IMG/VR virus record: IMGVR_UViG_3300028384_000023
Span: 1 to 32,039 of that record
Direction: 5' to 3' (one strand)
From: a virus
Length of the DNA stretch: 32,039 nt
Translations under genes and position numbers: made by a program
Shown here: piece after piece, positions 22,985 through 29,523 of the stretch
How positions within the stretch are numbered: position 1 is the stretch's first letter
Layout: each line of letters begins with the position of its first letter
Notes under the pieces: generated by a model
Database searches by the model: none
What the model was told of the DNA's origin: nothing
The model's input: the letters and a program-made list of their open reading frames with translations, nothing else

Positions 22985-23486
22985 GTAATTGGCTTTTAAT
23001 TTGATTTTTGCATTTTTTTAATGTGTTGAAAATACTGACAAAAGATATTTTGGTTTCGGCGGCGATTTTACGAATTGACATATCGGTGTCCCGGTAAAGT
23101 TCGGTCAACTTGCGATTGTACCATGTCCAGTTTTCCATTTCTTCGTCAACTAATTGACAAATTTGATGGAACGCCTTTTGTTCTTCCATGTTGTCTTCAA
23201 AGATTTTGTCGAATTCATATCGGACGTCATCCAAATAAACTTTTTGTATTTTCTTTTTTTGATTATAAAATTGATATAACATCGTTCGCAATGTGAAAAA
23301 CATATACCCGTCGGACACTTTTCCGTTTTTTATAATCTTGTCCGCACTCGAATATTTGTAAATGGCCAAATAGGATTGTTGCACGATATCTTCGGCGTAA
23401 TCGAATTCACCCATTGACTTGACAATGTTTACCCATTTGTTGTGATCCCGGGCGACTATTCCCAACCACTCGGTTTGCTTGTCCAT
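22923..23486 (-). CDS. Sigma-70 (ECF)-like transcription factor
   Basis: I start at the ATG at 23486 (MDKQTEWLGIVARDHNKWVN), giving 187 residues. The layout is that of a two-domain sigma factor. A region 2-like block (about 25-75) has FDYAEDIVQQSYLAIYKY and ends in TLRTMLYQFYNQKK. A linker follows. A region 4-like helix-turn-helix (about 125-168) contains LTELYRDTDMSIRKIAAETK and VSIFNTLKKCKNQI. It would bind core RNA polymerase and direct it to phage promoters, or be a relic used otherwise. It is divergent, so promoter specificity cannot be read. It overlaps the small membrane protein gene upstream by 31 bases and the next gene downstream by 62. Confidence 0.72.
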   Translation of the reverse strand: MDKQTEWLGIVARDHNKWVNIVKSMGEFDYAEDIVQQSYLAIYKYSSADKIIKNGKVSDGYMFFTLRTMLYQFYNQKKKIQKVYLDDVRYEFDKIFEDNMEEQKAFHQICQLVDEEMENWTWYNRKLTELYRDTDMSIRKIAAETKISFVSIFNTLKKCKNQIKSQLHEEWEDYVNKDFDRIKKTKH

Positions 23487-23671
23487 ACAATTGTGATTGA
23501 TAAAACAAACAAACAAAGTTGAACGGTGTGTTCACGGCCATCTTCGTAATCACTAAATGAATATAACATCCCGGCCATCACACCCAAAATGGGTGCGAAT
23601 GATACGTCTGCATTTTTAAGTTGTTGCAACATAATTAGGCCAATGATGGATGCTAAAATTAAATGAATCAA
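23456..23671 (-). CDS. Small membrane protein (71 aa)
   Basis: This 71-residue protein begins MIHLILASIIGLIMLQQLKN and has three hydrophobic stretches (about 2-18, 24-40 and 50-64), separated by the charged loop YSFSDYEDGREH. Two or three transmembrane helices are likely. Its ATG overlaps the stop of the helicase-like gene as ATGA, and it overlaps the sigma-like gene by 31 bases. Being in the replication block, it might anchor replication proteins to the membrane, but no motif supports any function. I do not recognise a family. Confidence 0.66.
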   Translation of the reverse strand: MIHLILASIIGLIMLQQLKNADVSFAPILGVMAGMLYSFSDYEDGREHTVQLCLFVLSITIVWTSKPSGWE

Positions 23672-24582
23672 AATTCAATTTTGTTTGGTTTCTTTTTTTC
23701 TTCCATAAGATTTAATCCGCCAAATGTGTATCCAACATTATTTGGCATCATTTGAAACTTAACGGGGTTCGATAAACTTGTTGGTCGTCCCCCGGTTTCA
23801 TATTCTTTCACCTTCAAAACATGCATTTCCATCATGTTCCACATGTCCGGTGATTGTGTGTACCGATGTAATGAATAAAAATTTGAACTTCGGTTTCCCC
23901 ATTTCGATCCGCCTTCCACTTGCGACATCGACATTGGCATTGGAAGTCCCGCATATTCATGTGTAATTGGCCACGATTTGCGCAATGCTTCGGTCACCCC
24001 GTGCATGCAAATCATTAATGTGATTTTATTTTGTTCGGCAAAAATTCTAAATTCACTTGCAATAATATAATCCATCTCATGACCGCCAAATGCCTTGAAT
24101 TCTTCTTTTGGTTTTGCAAGTGCGTTGTATGGGTCAATCATTGCGGCATCGATTTTTGACACATTGTGTCGTGCCTTAATCATTGCCAAAACATCTTTGT
24201 ATGTGTACAATTCTTCGATTTTAATCACATAAAAATGTTCAAAGGCCCATTCGGTTGCCTTGTCGATTTCTTCTTCGTTGGCATCGTCAATGGGTTTCGA
24301 CATTTTAAATTCAATTATTTTTCGAATGACTGACACCCCTGAATTTTCTGCTGACCAAACCACATATTTCAAATCGTATTTGACCGCGTACAATGTCATC
24401 AAATACAATACAAACGTAGTTTTTCCCACATTGGCATGGCCCACGTATATATCCATCGAGCCACCCAACTTCATTCTATAATATTCGTCGATCTCGGGAA
24501 TACCTATCTTCAAACCTTGGACAAGTTTACCGTCTTTAATGTCGTTTAATTCTTGTTTGATTTCGTTTTTATCTATCCACAT
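23668..24582 (-). CDS. RecA/DnaB-type ATPase, probable replicative helicase
   Basis: This 304-residue protein has Walker A at GHANVGKT (48-55), a sensor-like ENSG segment near 79-82 following LKYVVWSA, and Walker B at AAMID (146-150), followed by PYNAL. The layout matches the C-terminal ATPase domain of DnaB-type helicases (AAA_25/RecA fold). No N-terminal primase-binding domain is present, so it is shorter than usual. It may use host primase, unwind DNA during replication or act in recombination. The ATG at 24582 directly abuts the U-tract of a hairpin terminator. An ATGA overlap links it to the next gene. Confidence 0.83.
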   Translation of the reverse strand: MWIDKNEIKQELNDIKDGKLVQGLKIGIPEIDEYYRMKLGGSMDIYVGHANVGKTTFVLYLMTLYAVKYDLKYVVWSAENSGVSVIRKIIEFKMSKPIDDANEEEIDKATEWAFEHFYVIKIEELYTYKDVLAMIKARHNVSKIDAAMIDPYNALAKPKEEFKAFGGHEMDYIIASEFRIFAEQNKITLMICMHGVTEALRKSWPITHEYAGLPMPMSMSQVEGGSKWGNRSSNFYSLHRYTQSPDMWNMMEMHVLKVKEYETGGRPTSLSNPVKFQMMPNNVGYTFGGLNLMEEKKKPNKIEF

Positions 24583-24607
24583 AAAAAAAAAGGGGGCAAT
24601 GCCCCCC
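24583..24607 (-). terminator. Terminator abutting the helicase start codon
   Basis: On the minus strand GGGGGC-ATT-GCCCCC (six GC pairs, three-base loop) is followed by nine T residues and then, with no gap, the ATG of the helicase-like gene. It ends the transcript of the SSB-like gene (stop at 24613), or could regulate the helicase by read-through. Confidence 0.82.
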
Positions 24608-24612
24608 GTGTA

Positions 24613-24954
24613 TTAAAATGGTGAATCGTTTGTGGCCGCTTGACGGGTTGGTTGTTGTTGTTGGTTTGTAAGTTCAACACCACTTTTATCAATGGCCCAC
24701 CCTTTCAATGATATGAAATATTTAATTTCATTTTTTGGTGATGTCCATTCACGACCGCGAATATTGATTTTAATATCAACATCGTCACCGATTTTATAAT
24801 CGTTGATCAATTGTATTTTATCATTTACGAATTCGACTTCCAACGTTTGTGGATATTTGTCGTTGGTTTCAATGACCAATGATTTCGATGTATTCGTTCC
24901 AAAGGTTCTTTGTTGTGTGATTGTTTTGATTTTTCCGTTGACTGATTGTGACAT
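24613..24954 (-). CDS. DUF3127 OB-fold protein, probable single-stranded DNA-binding protein
   Basis: This 113-residue protein has the DUF3127 pattern: VNGKIKTITQQRTFG, LVIETNDKYPQTLEVEF, an IQLINDYKIGDDVDIKINI stretch, RGREW (66-70), and EIKYFISLKGW. That is an OB-fold like that of single-stranded DNA-binding proteins. A Gln/Thr-rich linker leads to a C-terminal NDSPF, resembling the acidic-phobic SSB tip (DDxPF) that recruits partner enzymes. I infer an SSB substitute in replication and recombination with the helicase and exonuclease. The family call is strong; the SSB role is inferred from fold and tail. Confidence 0.85.
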   Translation of the reverse strand: MSQSVNGKIKTITQQRTFGTNTSKSLVIETNDKYPQTLEVEFVNDKIQLINDYKIGDDVDIKINIRGREWTSPKNEIKYFISLKGWAIDKSGVELTNQQQQPTRQAATNDSPF

Positions 24955-24995
24955 AATGATTGTTTAATTTAAAGTGAATATATTGATTTTTAATT

Positions 24996-25193
24996 TTACC
25001 CCGCAATGATTTTTTTGAATTCATTTTGAAAATAATTGATTTGTTGTTTTGTCCTTTCGGCGAGTTCCGCCGGTTTCAAATCTTTGTACAAATCCGGAAA
25101 ATTCTTCATGAGATTTCCAACATGATTTGTTGCATTGGTCAATGAGTTTTGCGCAATAATATCAACTTGCGTTTGTGTTCTTGATGTTTGCAT
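24996..25193 (-). CDS. Small helical protein of unknown function (65 aa)
   Basis: This 65-residue protein starts MQTSRTQTQVDIIAQNSLTN and is predicted all-helical, with LMKNFPDLYKDLKPAELAER followed by a helix ending FKKIIAG. Its start lies inside the 3' end of the 48-residue frame upstream (32-base overlap), suggesting coupling. It precedes the SSB-like gene by 41 bases. No motif or family is recognised. Confidence 0.68.
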   Translation of the reverse strand: MQTSRTQTQVDIIAQNSLTNATNHVGNLMKNFPDLYKDLKPAELAERTKQQINYFQNEFKKIIAG

Positions 25194-25308
25194 AATTTAA
25201 TTGTGTTTTTAATTGTTCAATTGTGTGTCGTTGTTCAAGGATTAAACCAATCAATTCCGTTTTAGGAAATGTTGACAATGGTGGTTGTTGTGTTTTTTGT
25301 TCATCCAT
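25162..25308 (-). CDS. Short protein of 48 aa, first gene after a terminator
   Basis: An ATG at 25308 opens a frame of 48 codons to a TGA at 25162. The product starts MDEQKTQQPPLSTFPKTELI and continues GLILEQRHTIEQLKTQL, a helix with coiled-coil character. It overlaps the following gene by 32 bases. It fills a gap otherwise lacking a gene, just after a strong terminator, so it probably heads a new transcript with the SSB-like gene. No family is recognised. Confidence 0.6.
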   Translation of the reverse strand: MDEQKTQQPPLSTFPKTELIGLILEQRHTIEQLKTQLNYANIKNTNAS

Positions 25309-25335
25309 ACGTTTATATTTTTCACTAAGTTATAA

Positions 25336-25371
25336 AAAAAAAATAAAAAAAAAGGGATGTCGAAACATCCC
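25336..25371 (-). terminator. Terminator with a TTCG tetraloop after the NinG-like gene
   Basis: On the minus strand GGGATGT-TTCG-ACATCCC (seven pairs, TTCG loop) is followed by a tract of about nine T, an A and nine more T. It lies about 28 bases after the NinG-like stop at 25399. Confidence 0.88.
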
Positions 25372-25398
25372 CTTTCAAAATGAACAGAAAAAAACACA

Positions 25399-25788
25399 CT
25401 ACATCCGTTTGAGAACGGACGAATATTGTTGAATCATTTCTTCTAATTCAACGTTAGTAAATTTAACAATCGATTGTGACTTGACAAACATTTCATCCGC
25501 AAGTTGTTCACCAAGTTCTTGACCAAATTCGTATGCGCGACCATATTCAAAAACGTTACAACGGGGACATTGGACACGACAATTATTTTCATCCCACCGG
25601 GTTGCATAAAATCTTCGTGAACGAAAATGTCCGCATTGCATTTCCTTCCAATGTTTTTTTGTGTCGCATGTAAAACACTTCACAAACCCCCGCTTGTCTG
25701 CATATTTTCTTCGTATGTATTGAGAAAATACAACGTCAAGTTTTTTAACAAGTTTTGACCGTGTCGGTTTTTTTGAATTCTTCGGCAT
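25399..25788 (-). CDS. NinG/Rap-like HNH-type nuclease
   Basis: I choose the ATG at 25788 (MPKNSKKPTRSKLVKKL), 4 bases after the upstream stop, giving 129 residues; earlier in-frame ATGs lie inside that gene. A basic N-terminus precedes the NinG pattern: KCFTCD (Cys 38, 41), a Trp, MQCGHFRSRRF (His 54), TRWDENNCRVQCPRCN (Cys 74, 77, Asn 78), then EYGRAYEFGQELGEQLADEM. NinG/Rap proteins of lambdoid phages cut recombination intermediates, and the Cys pairs bind zinc in an HNH-like fold. This should be a structure-specific nuclease. A terminator follows, closing this unit. Confidence 0.85.
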   Translation of the reverse strand: MPKNSKKPTRSKLVKKLDVVFSQYIRRKYADKRGFVKCFTCDTKKHWKEMQCGHFRSRRFYATRWDENNCRVQCPRCNVFEYGRAYEFGQELGEQLADEMFVKSQSIVKFTNVELEEMIQQYSSVLKRM

Positions 25789-25792
25789 TGTT

Positions 25793-26032
25793 TTAGTCCA
25801 TTGATGTGAGCAATTGTGATCCAATTTTTTCATCAATGCCCTTGACTTGCTTGTAAATGAATTTCGAATCCGATTTGACCTTCCTTTTTTCGGTCTTGGT
25901 TGAATCGATACCAAGGTTTGTGTATTGAATTGCATCCAATTCCAACAATTGATCCGTACGTTCTTTGATTGATAACGCAAAATCTTTTGCAATTTTTTCG
26001 GCTAAACGCCGAATTGTCAAATCTTCTTCCAT
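25793..26032 (-). CDS. Helical protein before the NinG-like gene, unknown function (79 aa)
   Basis: This 79-residue protein begins MEEDLTIRRLAEKIAKDFAL. It is mainly helical and charged (SIKERTDQLLELDAIQYTNL), then basic (KTEKRKVKSDSKFIYKQVKG) with a final IDEKIGSQLLTSMD. An in-frame TAA lies two codons upstream of the ATG, fixing the start. It ends 4 bases before the NinG-like gene, so it may work with that nuclease, but there is no motif to say how. Confidence 0.7.
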   Translation of the reverse strand: MEEDLTIRRLAEKIAKDFALSIKERTDQLLELDAIQYTNLGIDSTKTEKRKVKSDSKFIYKQVKGIDEKIGSQLLTSMD

Positions 26033-26134
26033 GAATTAAATTTAAAATGTTAATGAATATTTTTCCCACTAACCCACCAAAGTTCGGTGAATTATTTTTT
26101 AATTTCAATAAATTGTTTGGATGTGTTTTTAACA

Positions 26135-26269
26135 TTATCGTCCTTGACCCCGGTATTTCTTTTTGTAATTTTTGGACGATGTCAACAATGATTGTTTGGA
26201 TTTGGCGTGAACGCCGGGTCTTTTTTTCTTGGGTTTAAATGTATGTTGATAAGTGTTGTTTTTGGCCAT
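26135..26269 (-). CDS. Conserved small basic protein (RPGVHAK type, 44 aa)
   Basis: The ATG at 26269 overlaps the holin-like stop as TAATG and the frame ends at the TAA at 26135. The product starts MAKNNTYQHTFKPKKKRPGV and continues HAKSKQSLLTSSKNYKKKY, ending RGQGR. The KKRPGVHAK...SKNYKKxYRGQG pattern is one I know from small proteins of many phages of Bacteroidota, which makes this short frame credible. It is very basic, with no membrane segment, and could bind nucleic acid. The function is unknown. Confidence 0.78.
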   Translation of the reverse strand: MAKNNTYQHTFKPKKKRPGVHAKSKQSLLTSSKNYKKKYRGQGR

Positions 26270-26685
26270 TATTTGTGTTTATTGTTTCCGAATACCTTTT
26301 CAACACCACGCGAACCGAAATATGATGACACGATTACCATTAACAACCCGGACGTTGCCGACGTGTCAAGTCCCCAAAACCAACCGCCCATGTATCCAAT
26401 AGAAAAGAATGCCAAACATAATGGACGGACATTTTTGGCCAACCAAGAATCCGATCTTGAATCCGCAACCCAACGCCTTGTTGTACCATCGATTTCAGCG
26501 CGTTCGATTCTTAATTTTTCAAGTGCGATTTCTTTGTCGGCTTCCGACATTTCGGATGAACCAATAATTGATTCAATGACACTTCCAATGGGTGTCGATT
26601 CTGCAAGTCCCGAAACAACCTTCGGTATTTTATTCAATAAAAACTTCCCGACGGCCGTTTGTTTAAATGGTTTTTTCTTACTCAT
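26269..26685 (-). CDS. Holin-like protein (3TM holin family type)
   Basis: This 138-residue protein begins with a basic segment, then SSEMSEADKEIALEKLRIER, then DGTTRRWVADSRSDSWLAKN and VRPLCLAFFSIGYMGGWFWG. The R-x-W-x-x-D...DSWL-x-K-x-x-RP pattern is that of the 3TM holin family first described for gene-transfer-agent release. Two hydrophobic segments (about 88-104 and 109-125) precede a charged end GVEKVFGNNKHK. It lies 26 bases after the endolysin gene. It should form the membrane lesion that releases or activates the endolysin. Confidence 0.8.
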   Translation of the reverse strand: MSKKKPFKQTAVGKFLLNKIPKVVSGLAESTPIGSVIESIIGSSEMSEADKEIALEKLRIERAEIDGTTRRWVADSRSDSWLAKNVRPLCLAFFSIGYMGGWFWGLDTSATSGLLMVIVSSYFGSRGVEKVFGNNKHK

Positions 26686-26711
26686 AAGTTATTGTTGACC
26701 CACTTGTGTTG

Positions 26712-27077
26712 CTAATACAACCAAGTAACGTTGGACGATTTTTGTTGATCGATGTCCACATGGATGAATTTATCGTGTATCCCCATTCGCGTAATTCCAA
26801 CGGAAATAATTGCTTGTAATAAATCGTGTCGGTCGCGCGAATTGTCACAACCAAGGTCGGCGGCGACGCCGTACAAATGTGAACTTCGTTCCGCTCCCCC
26901 CACAAGTCGGTTTCGTTCGATTGAACGATATCCGGAATTGATTCGAATTGGTCGTCCGTATATTTCCCGCACCTTGTCAAGAATACGAACAAAATCATGA
27001 TCCATGTTGGCAATACCCGAACCTTCGATGTCCGGTGAATCGAATTCCGACCAACTGAAAAATTTTGGTTCATACAT
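26712..27077 (-). CDS. M15-family peptidoglycan peptidase (endolysin)
   Basis: This 121-residue protein matches peptidase M15A: FFSWSEFDSP at the start, INSGYRSIERN (47-56), the zinc motif SSHLYGVAADL (His 67, Asp 74) and KFIHVDID (His 106, Asp 108). These are the metal ligands and catalytic residues. It should cleave peptide cross-links of peptidoglycan. No signal peptide is present, so a holin must release it. It lies between two membrane proteins (a 45-residue one 3 bases upstream and the 3TM holin-like one downstream). It is a bare catalytic domain without a cell-wall-binding part. Confidence 0.92.
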   Translation of the reverse strand: MYEPKFFSWSEFDSPDIEGSGIANMDHDFVRILDKVREIYGRPIRINSGYRSIERNRLVGGAERSSHLYGVAADLGCDNSRDRHDLLQAIISVGITRMGIHDKFIHVDIDQQKSSNVTWLY

Positions 27078-27080
27078 GAT

Positions 27081-27218
27081 TTAAAATAATAGTAATGACA
27101 ATAAAATAATTAAAACCAAACCGGTGACTCCGATTAAAAATTGGTCGTACACGTCCCCATGAATTTTATCCATAATCCATTCCCGTGCAATCAAATAATA
27201 AATTTTTAATTTTTTCAT
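27081..27218 (-). CDS. Small single-pass membrane protein of the lysis cassette (45 aa)
   Basis: An ATG at 27218, one base after the upstream stop, opens a frame ending at 27081, 3 bases before the endolysin ATG. The product has a polar basic N-terminal half (MKKLKIYYLIAREWIMDKIH) and a strongly hydrophobic C-terminal segment (FLIGVTGLVLIILLSLLLF, about 27-45). It is a likely tail-anchored or inner-membrane spanin/holin-type peptide. The position immediately before the endolysin supports a lysis role. No family is recognised. Confidence 0.7.
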   Translation of the reverse strand: MKKLKIYYLIAREWIMDKIHGDVYDQFLIGVTGLVLIILLSLLLF

Positions 27219-27219
27219 G

Positions 27220-27627
27220 TTAATCTTTTTTTGATGGGTGATATTTTTCGTCGAAATCAATGGCCGCCTTCAATATTACCTTGTCAACGACATGGTCAAG
27301 ATTTTCCAACATTTGTTTTTGTAAATTAATCACCATTGATTCCAAATCGTCTTTGGCCTTAACCAAGAATTCAATTTGTTGTTCTTTTTTTTCTATTGTT
27401 GATTTCAATGCGTCAACATCGTGTGGATCGCGCCCGGTCAAAGTTGAAATGACCATTGACAATGATGCGGCCAATGTACCGACCAACATCATGACAACTT
27501 CTTTATTTGTGTCTAAAACTGGGAATTGAATAAATGCAATTATAATCCCAATAATAAAAAAGAAAATAATCAATGAACCAAAATATGAACGCAATTGTTT
27601 GGCCACGCCGTTTGTTGGTAATTTCAT
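27220..27627 (-). CDS. Membrane protein with coiled-coil tail, lysis cassette
   Basis: This 135-residue protein has two transmembrane segments (about 17-36, SLIIFFFIIGIIIAFIQF, and 44-63, MMLVGTLAASLSMVISTLT), then GRDPHDVDALKSTIEKKEQQ and a coiled coil to about 115. The C-terminus is mixed-charge (AIDFDEKYHPSKKD). Such proteins occur next to endolysins in phages of Bacteroidota and may be holin/antiholin or spanin-like parts that pass force or signal through the envelope. Its ATG overlaps the stop of the small holin-like gene as ATGA. Confidence 0.75.
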   Translation of the reverse strand: MKLPTNGVAKQLRSYFGSLIIFFFIIGIIIAFIQFPVLDTNKEVVMMLVGTLAASLSMVISTLTGRDPHDVDALKSTIEKKEQQIEFLVKAKDDLESMVINLQKQMLENLDHVVDKVILKAAIDFDEKYHPSKKD

Positions 27628-27779
27628 TTTTTTTGTTTTTTAAGTTTTTCAAATATTTGTAATCCGGTGTATGATATTAGTAGCACCAAGGATATAAATT
27701 GCAATGGTGGGTTCCAATCTGTGAACGCCGACACCGTCAATCCAATTCCATTCAATATATATAATTTAAAATTGTCCAT
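27624..27779 (-). CDS. Small holin-like membrane protein (51 aa)
   Basis: I choose the ATG at 27779 (MDNFKLYILNGIGLTVSAFT), 4 bases after the upstream stop, giving 51 residues; longer in-frame starts lie inside the upstream gene. Two hydrophobic segments (about 6-20 and 26-42) are joined by the loop FTDWNPPLQ, and the C-terminus is basic (FEKLKKQKK). Small two-helix proteins with a Lys-rich tail are typical of class II holins. It opens the lysis cassette. Confidence 0.7.
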   Translation of the reverse strand: MDNFKLYILNGIGLTVSAFTDWNPPLQFISLVLLISYTGLQIFEKLKKQKK

Positions 27780-27783
27780 GATT

Positions 27784-28146
27784 TTATTTTTGTGTCCATT
27801 CTTGGTCAACTTCATTCCAATAATAATCAAAAGGCGTATAATCGTCCGGTCGTTCAACCGGGGGTTGCCAATCATTATTTGAATCCAATGTCCATGAATT
27901 GAACGGTTGGGGTTTTATGAATACATTTTTTGTTGAATCAAAGGTGTACCCGATACCGGCAAATTGTTTTCTTAAATTTCCATTGTATGATGTTTGTTTC
28001 CATGTCGCATTTCCAAAAATATTGTTCAAAAAATCAACACCAATTGATTCTTGTTCGACGTTGTTGTCATCTAACAATATATCATTAGCAATTGCAACCA
28101 CTTCGGTGACAATATTGTTTGAATCTATTTTTGCAAAATGTGCCAT
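27784..28146 (-). CDS. Conserved marine-phage fibre-associated protein (MAHFAKID type)
   Basis: This 120-residue protein begins MAHFAKIDSNNIVTEVVAIA. It contains NIFGNATWKQTSYNGNLRKQ, FAGIGYTFDSTKNVFIKPQP and NSWTLDSNNDWQPPVERPDD. This block is a widespread short module in marine cyanophages and pelagiphages, found near fibre genes, but no function is known. No membrane or signal segment is seen. It ends the fibre module and is the last gene before the lysis cassette. The call as a virion or fibre-associated protein is by family occurrence and position. Confidence 0.78.
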   Translation of the reverse strand: MAHFAKIDSNNIVTEVVAIANDILLDDNNVEQESIGVDFLNNIFGNATWKQTSYNGNLRKQFAGIGYTFDSTKNVFIKPQPFNSWTLDSNNDWQPPVERPDDYTPFDYYWNEVDQEWTQK

Positions 28147-28147
28147 T

Positions 28148-28957
28148 TTAAACTGTATATGTTCCCGATCCCGTGAATTTTATTACTGTATTTGAACCAC
28201 TTGTCGTGATTGTAGGTGAACCCGTAGTTGTTCCCGTATATGATGCGGTTGGAACGCTTAATATTACAACACCCGAACCACCGGCCGAATTTGATGCACC
28301 GCCGCCACCACCGGTGTTTGCAGTTCCCGCCGTACCGGTGTTAAAATAAACGGCACCCGCACCGCCGCCACCCGAACCACCTGATCCCGGTGTCAATTGC
28401 CTTGCGGTTCCACCACCACCCCCGGCATAATATGTGTTTGTCCCGGTAATATTTGATTGAACACCAACACCACCGTTTCCACTTTGATCCGCAGTCGCAC
28501 CGGCCGCACCGGCACCACCTCCGCCACCACCACGAAATGGTGTCAAATTGTATTCACCAAAACCACCATTATTTCCTTGACCGGCCGTACCAGTTCCGCC
28601 GGCTTGTGATTGACCGACAACCCCGGTATTGAGACCTCCACCACCACCAGAACCACCATTTTGACCGGTTGGTGATGTTGATTCGGAATTACCACCACCC
28701 CCACCGCCAACAGACGTGACCGATGTGATACCCGTAATTGTTGTATTTGTTCCTTGATTGCGACCCGCCGCACCACCTCCGCCAACGGTGATTGTCAAAG
28801 TTGTTCCGGGTGTTGCTTGGCTAAATGTTCCCGATAATAAACCACCGGCACCACCACCACCAAACGTACCCCCGCCACCTCCACCGGCGACACTTAAATA
28901 TGAAATGTCGTATGGTTGTGCGGAAACTTGAAATGATATAAATCGTCGGTTAAACAT
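28148..28957 (-). CDS. Glycine-rich adhesin / fibre tip protein
   Basis: This 269-residue protein is dominated by Gly-rich segments (GGGGGGTFGGGGAGGLLSG, GGSGGGGGLNTG, GGGGGGAGAAGAT), separated by short strands such as LTITVGGGGAAG. The ending GSGVVILSVPTASYTG and IKFTGSGTYTV is typical of the Gly-rich domain found in marine phage fibres. Poly-Gly segments of such adhesins fold into bundles of polyglycine-II helices with variable tip loops that bind receptors. The start overlaps the upstream fibre gene as TAATG. A receptor-binding role is inferred. The low-complexity GGN-rich coding DNA invites slippage and recombination. Confidence 0.83.
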   Translation of the reverse strand: MFNRRFISFQVSAQPYDISYLSVAGGGGGGTFGGGGAGGLLSGTFSQATPGTTLTITVGGGGAAGRNQGTNTTITGITSVTSVGGGGGGNSESTSPTGQNGGSGGGGGLNTGVVGQSQAGGTGTAGQGNNGGFGEYNLTPFRGGGGGGAGAAGATADQSGNGGVGVQSNITGTNTYYAGGGGGTARQLTPGSGGSGGGGAGAVYFNTGTAGTANTGGGGGASNSAGGSGVVILSVPTASYTGTTTGSPTITTSGSNTVIKFTGSGTYTV

Positions 28958-29520
28958 TAGATATCAGTAGAATCGGATGAATATGTTGATATCGAATAAA
29001 AAAAGACCGGGTCGGTCGCTGAATCGTCAACACATTCAATTTGGATTATATTGTAATCCGTTCCGTTGTCCTCGTAATCCGCGCCAATTTTATTAAATGT
29101 GTTTGTTGATGAACCTTGTCCACCCAAATTAAGTGTTTGATTTCCGCGCAATCCGTAGATTGTAATAATTTGACCAAGTTTGTAATTTGACAAATTAATT
29201 GTATATGCACCTGTTAAATCACCACTCAATTTAAATACCGAACCGTTGGCACAATTAAATGTGACCGAACCGGTTAATGTTGATATTGTTTGTGTGACGG
29301 TGTATCGTGTCGCAAGTTCATCATGATCAATTGAATCATTTGCGATTGTTACCGCACCACCCGACACACTTATATCACCCGTAATCGACAAATTAGTTCC
29401 GTCACCTAATAATGTATAAATTTCATCGGTGTTGTCTTGTATTTTGTCCATGGCCACACGAAGTTTGTCCCCCGTGCCGTCGTTGCTTGATGTTCCTAGA
29501 AATACCGTTTGTTTTGCCAT
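28957..29520 (-). CDS. Fibre protein, paralogue of 31049-31486 (NDGTGD type)
   Basis: This 187-residue protein starts MAKQTVFLGTSSNDGTGDKL, with RVAMDKIQDNTDEIYTLL following. The NDGTGDxLR...DKIxxNxxEIY motif is common at the N-terminus of tail or neck fibre proteins and likely docks them to the virion. The C-terminal half (DLTGAYTINLSNYKLGQI, NTFNKIGADYEDNGTDYN, CVDDSATDPVFFYSIS) aligns with the protein at 31049-31486, whose own middle is shorter. An inserted beta segment (about 50-85) separates the two conserved ends here. The two genes look like a tandem duplication that has diverged. It is coupled to the Gly-rich gene downstream by TAATG. Confidence 0.8.
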   Translation of the reverse strand: MAKQTVFLGTSSNDGTGDKLRVAMDKIQDNTDEIYTLLGDGTNLSITGDISVSGGAVTIANDSIDHDELATRYTVTQTISTLTGSVTFNCANGSVFKLSGDLTGAYTINLSNYKLGQIITIYGLRGNQTLNLGGQGSSTNTFNKIGADYEDNGTDYNIIQIECVDDSATDPVFFYSISTYSSDSTDI

Positions 29521-29523
29521 GAT

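Noticed and set aside
24571-24582. A near-match to a DnaA box (TGTGGATAG) at the helicase start, considered as an origin marker.
   Set aside because: It is a single imperfect site within coding sequence; other near-matches in the window are scattered, and I see no cluster with an AT-rich unwinding element.
25833-26135. A 100-codon minus-strand frame starting with a TAATG overlap after the small basic protein.
   Set aside because: Two thirds of it overlap the more protein-like gene at 25793-26032 in another frame, and the second half has shadow-like composition. The first ~34 codons could still be a short leader, but nothing supports it strongly.
26678-27073. A 131-codon minus-strand frame across the endolysin gene.
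   Set aside because: It lies almost wholly within the M15 peptidase gene, which has all zinc-binding residues; the alternative frame has no recognisable motif.
28148-28957. The repetitive Gly-rich DNA, checked as a possible CRISPR or tandem-repeat array.
   Set aside because: The repeats are codon-level GGN runs in a single open reading frame with no constant repeat/spacer length.
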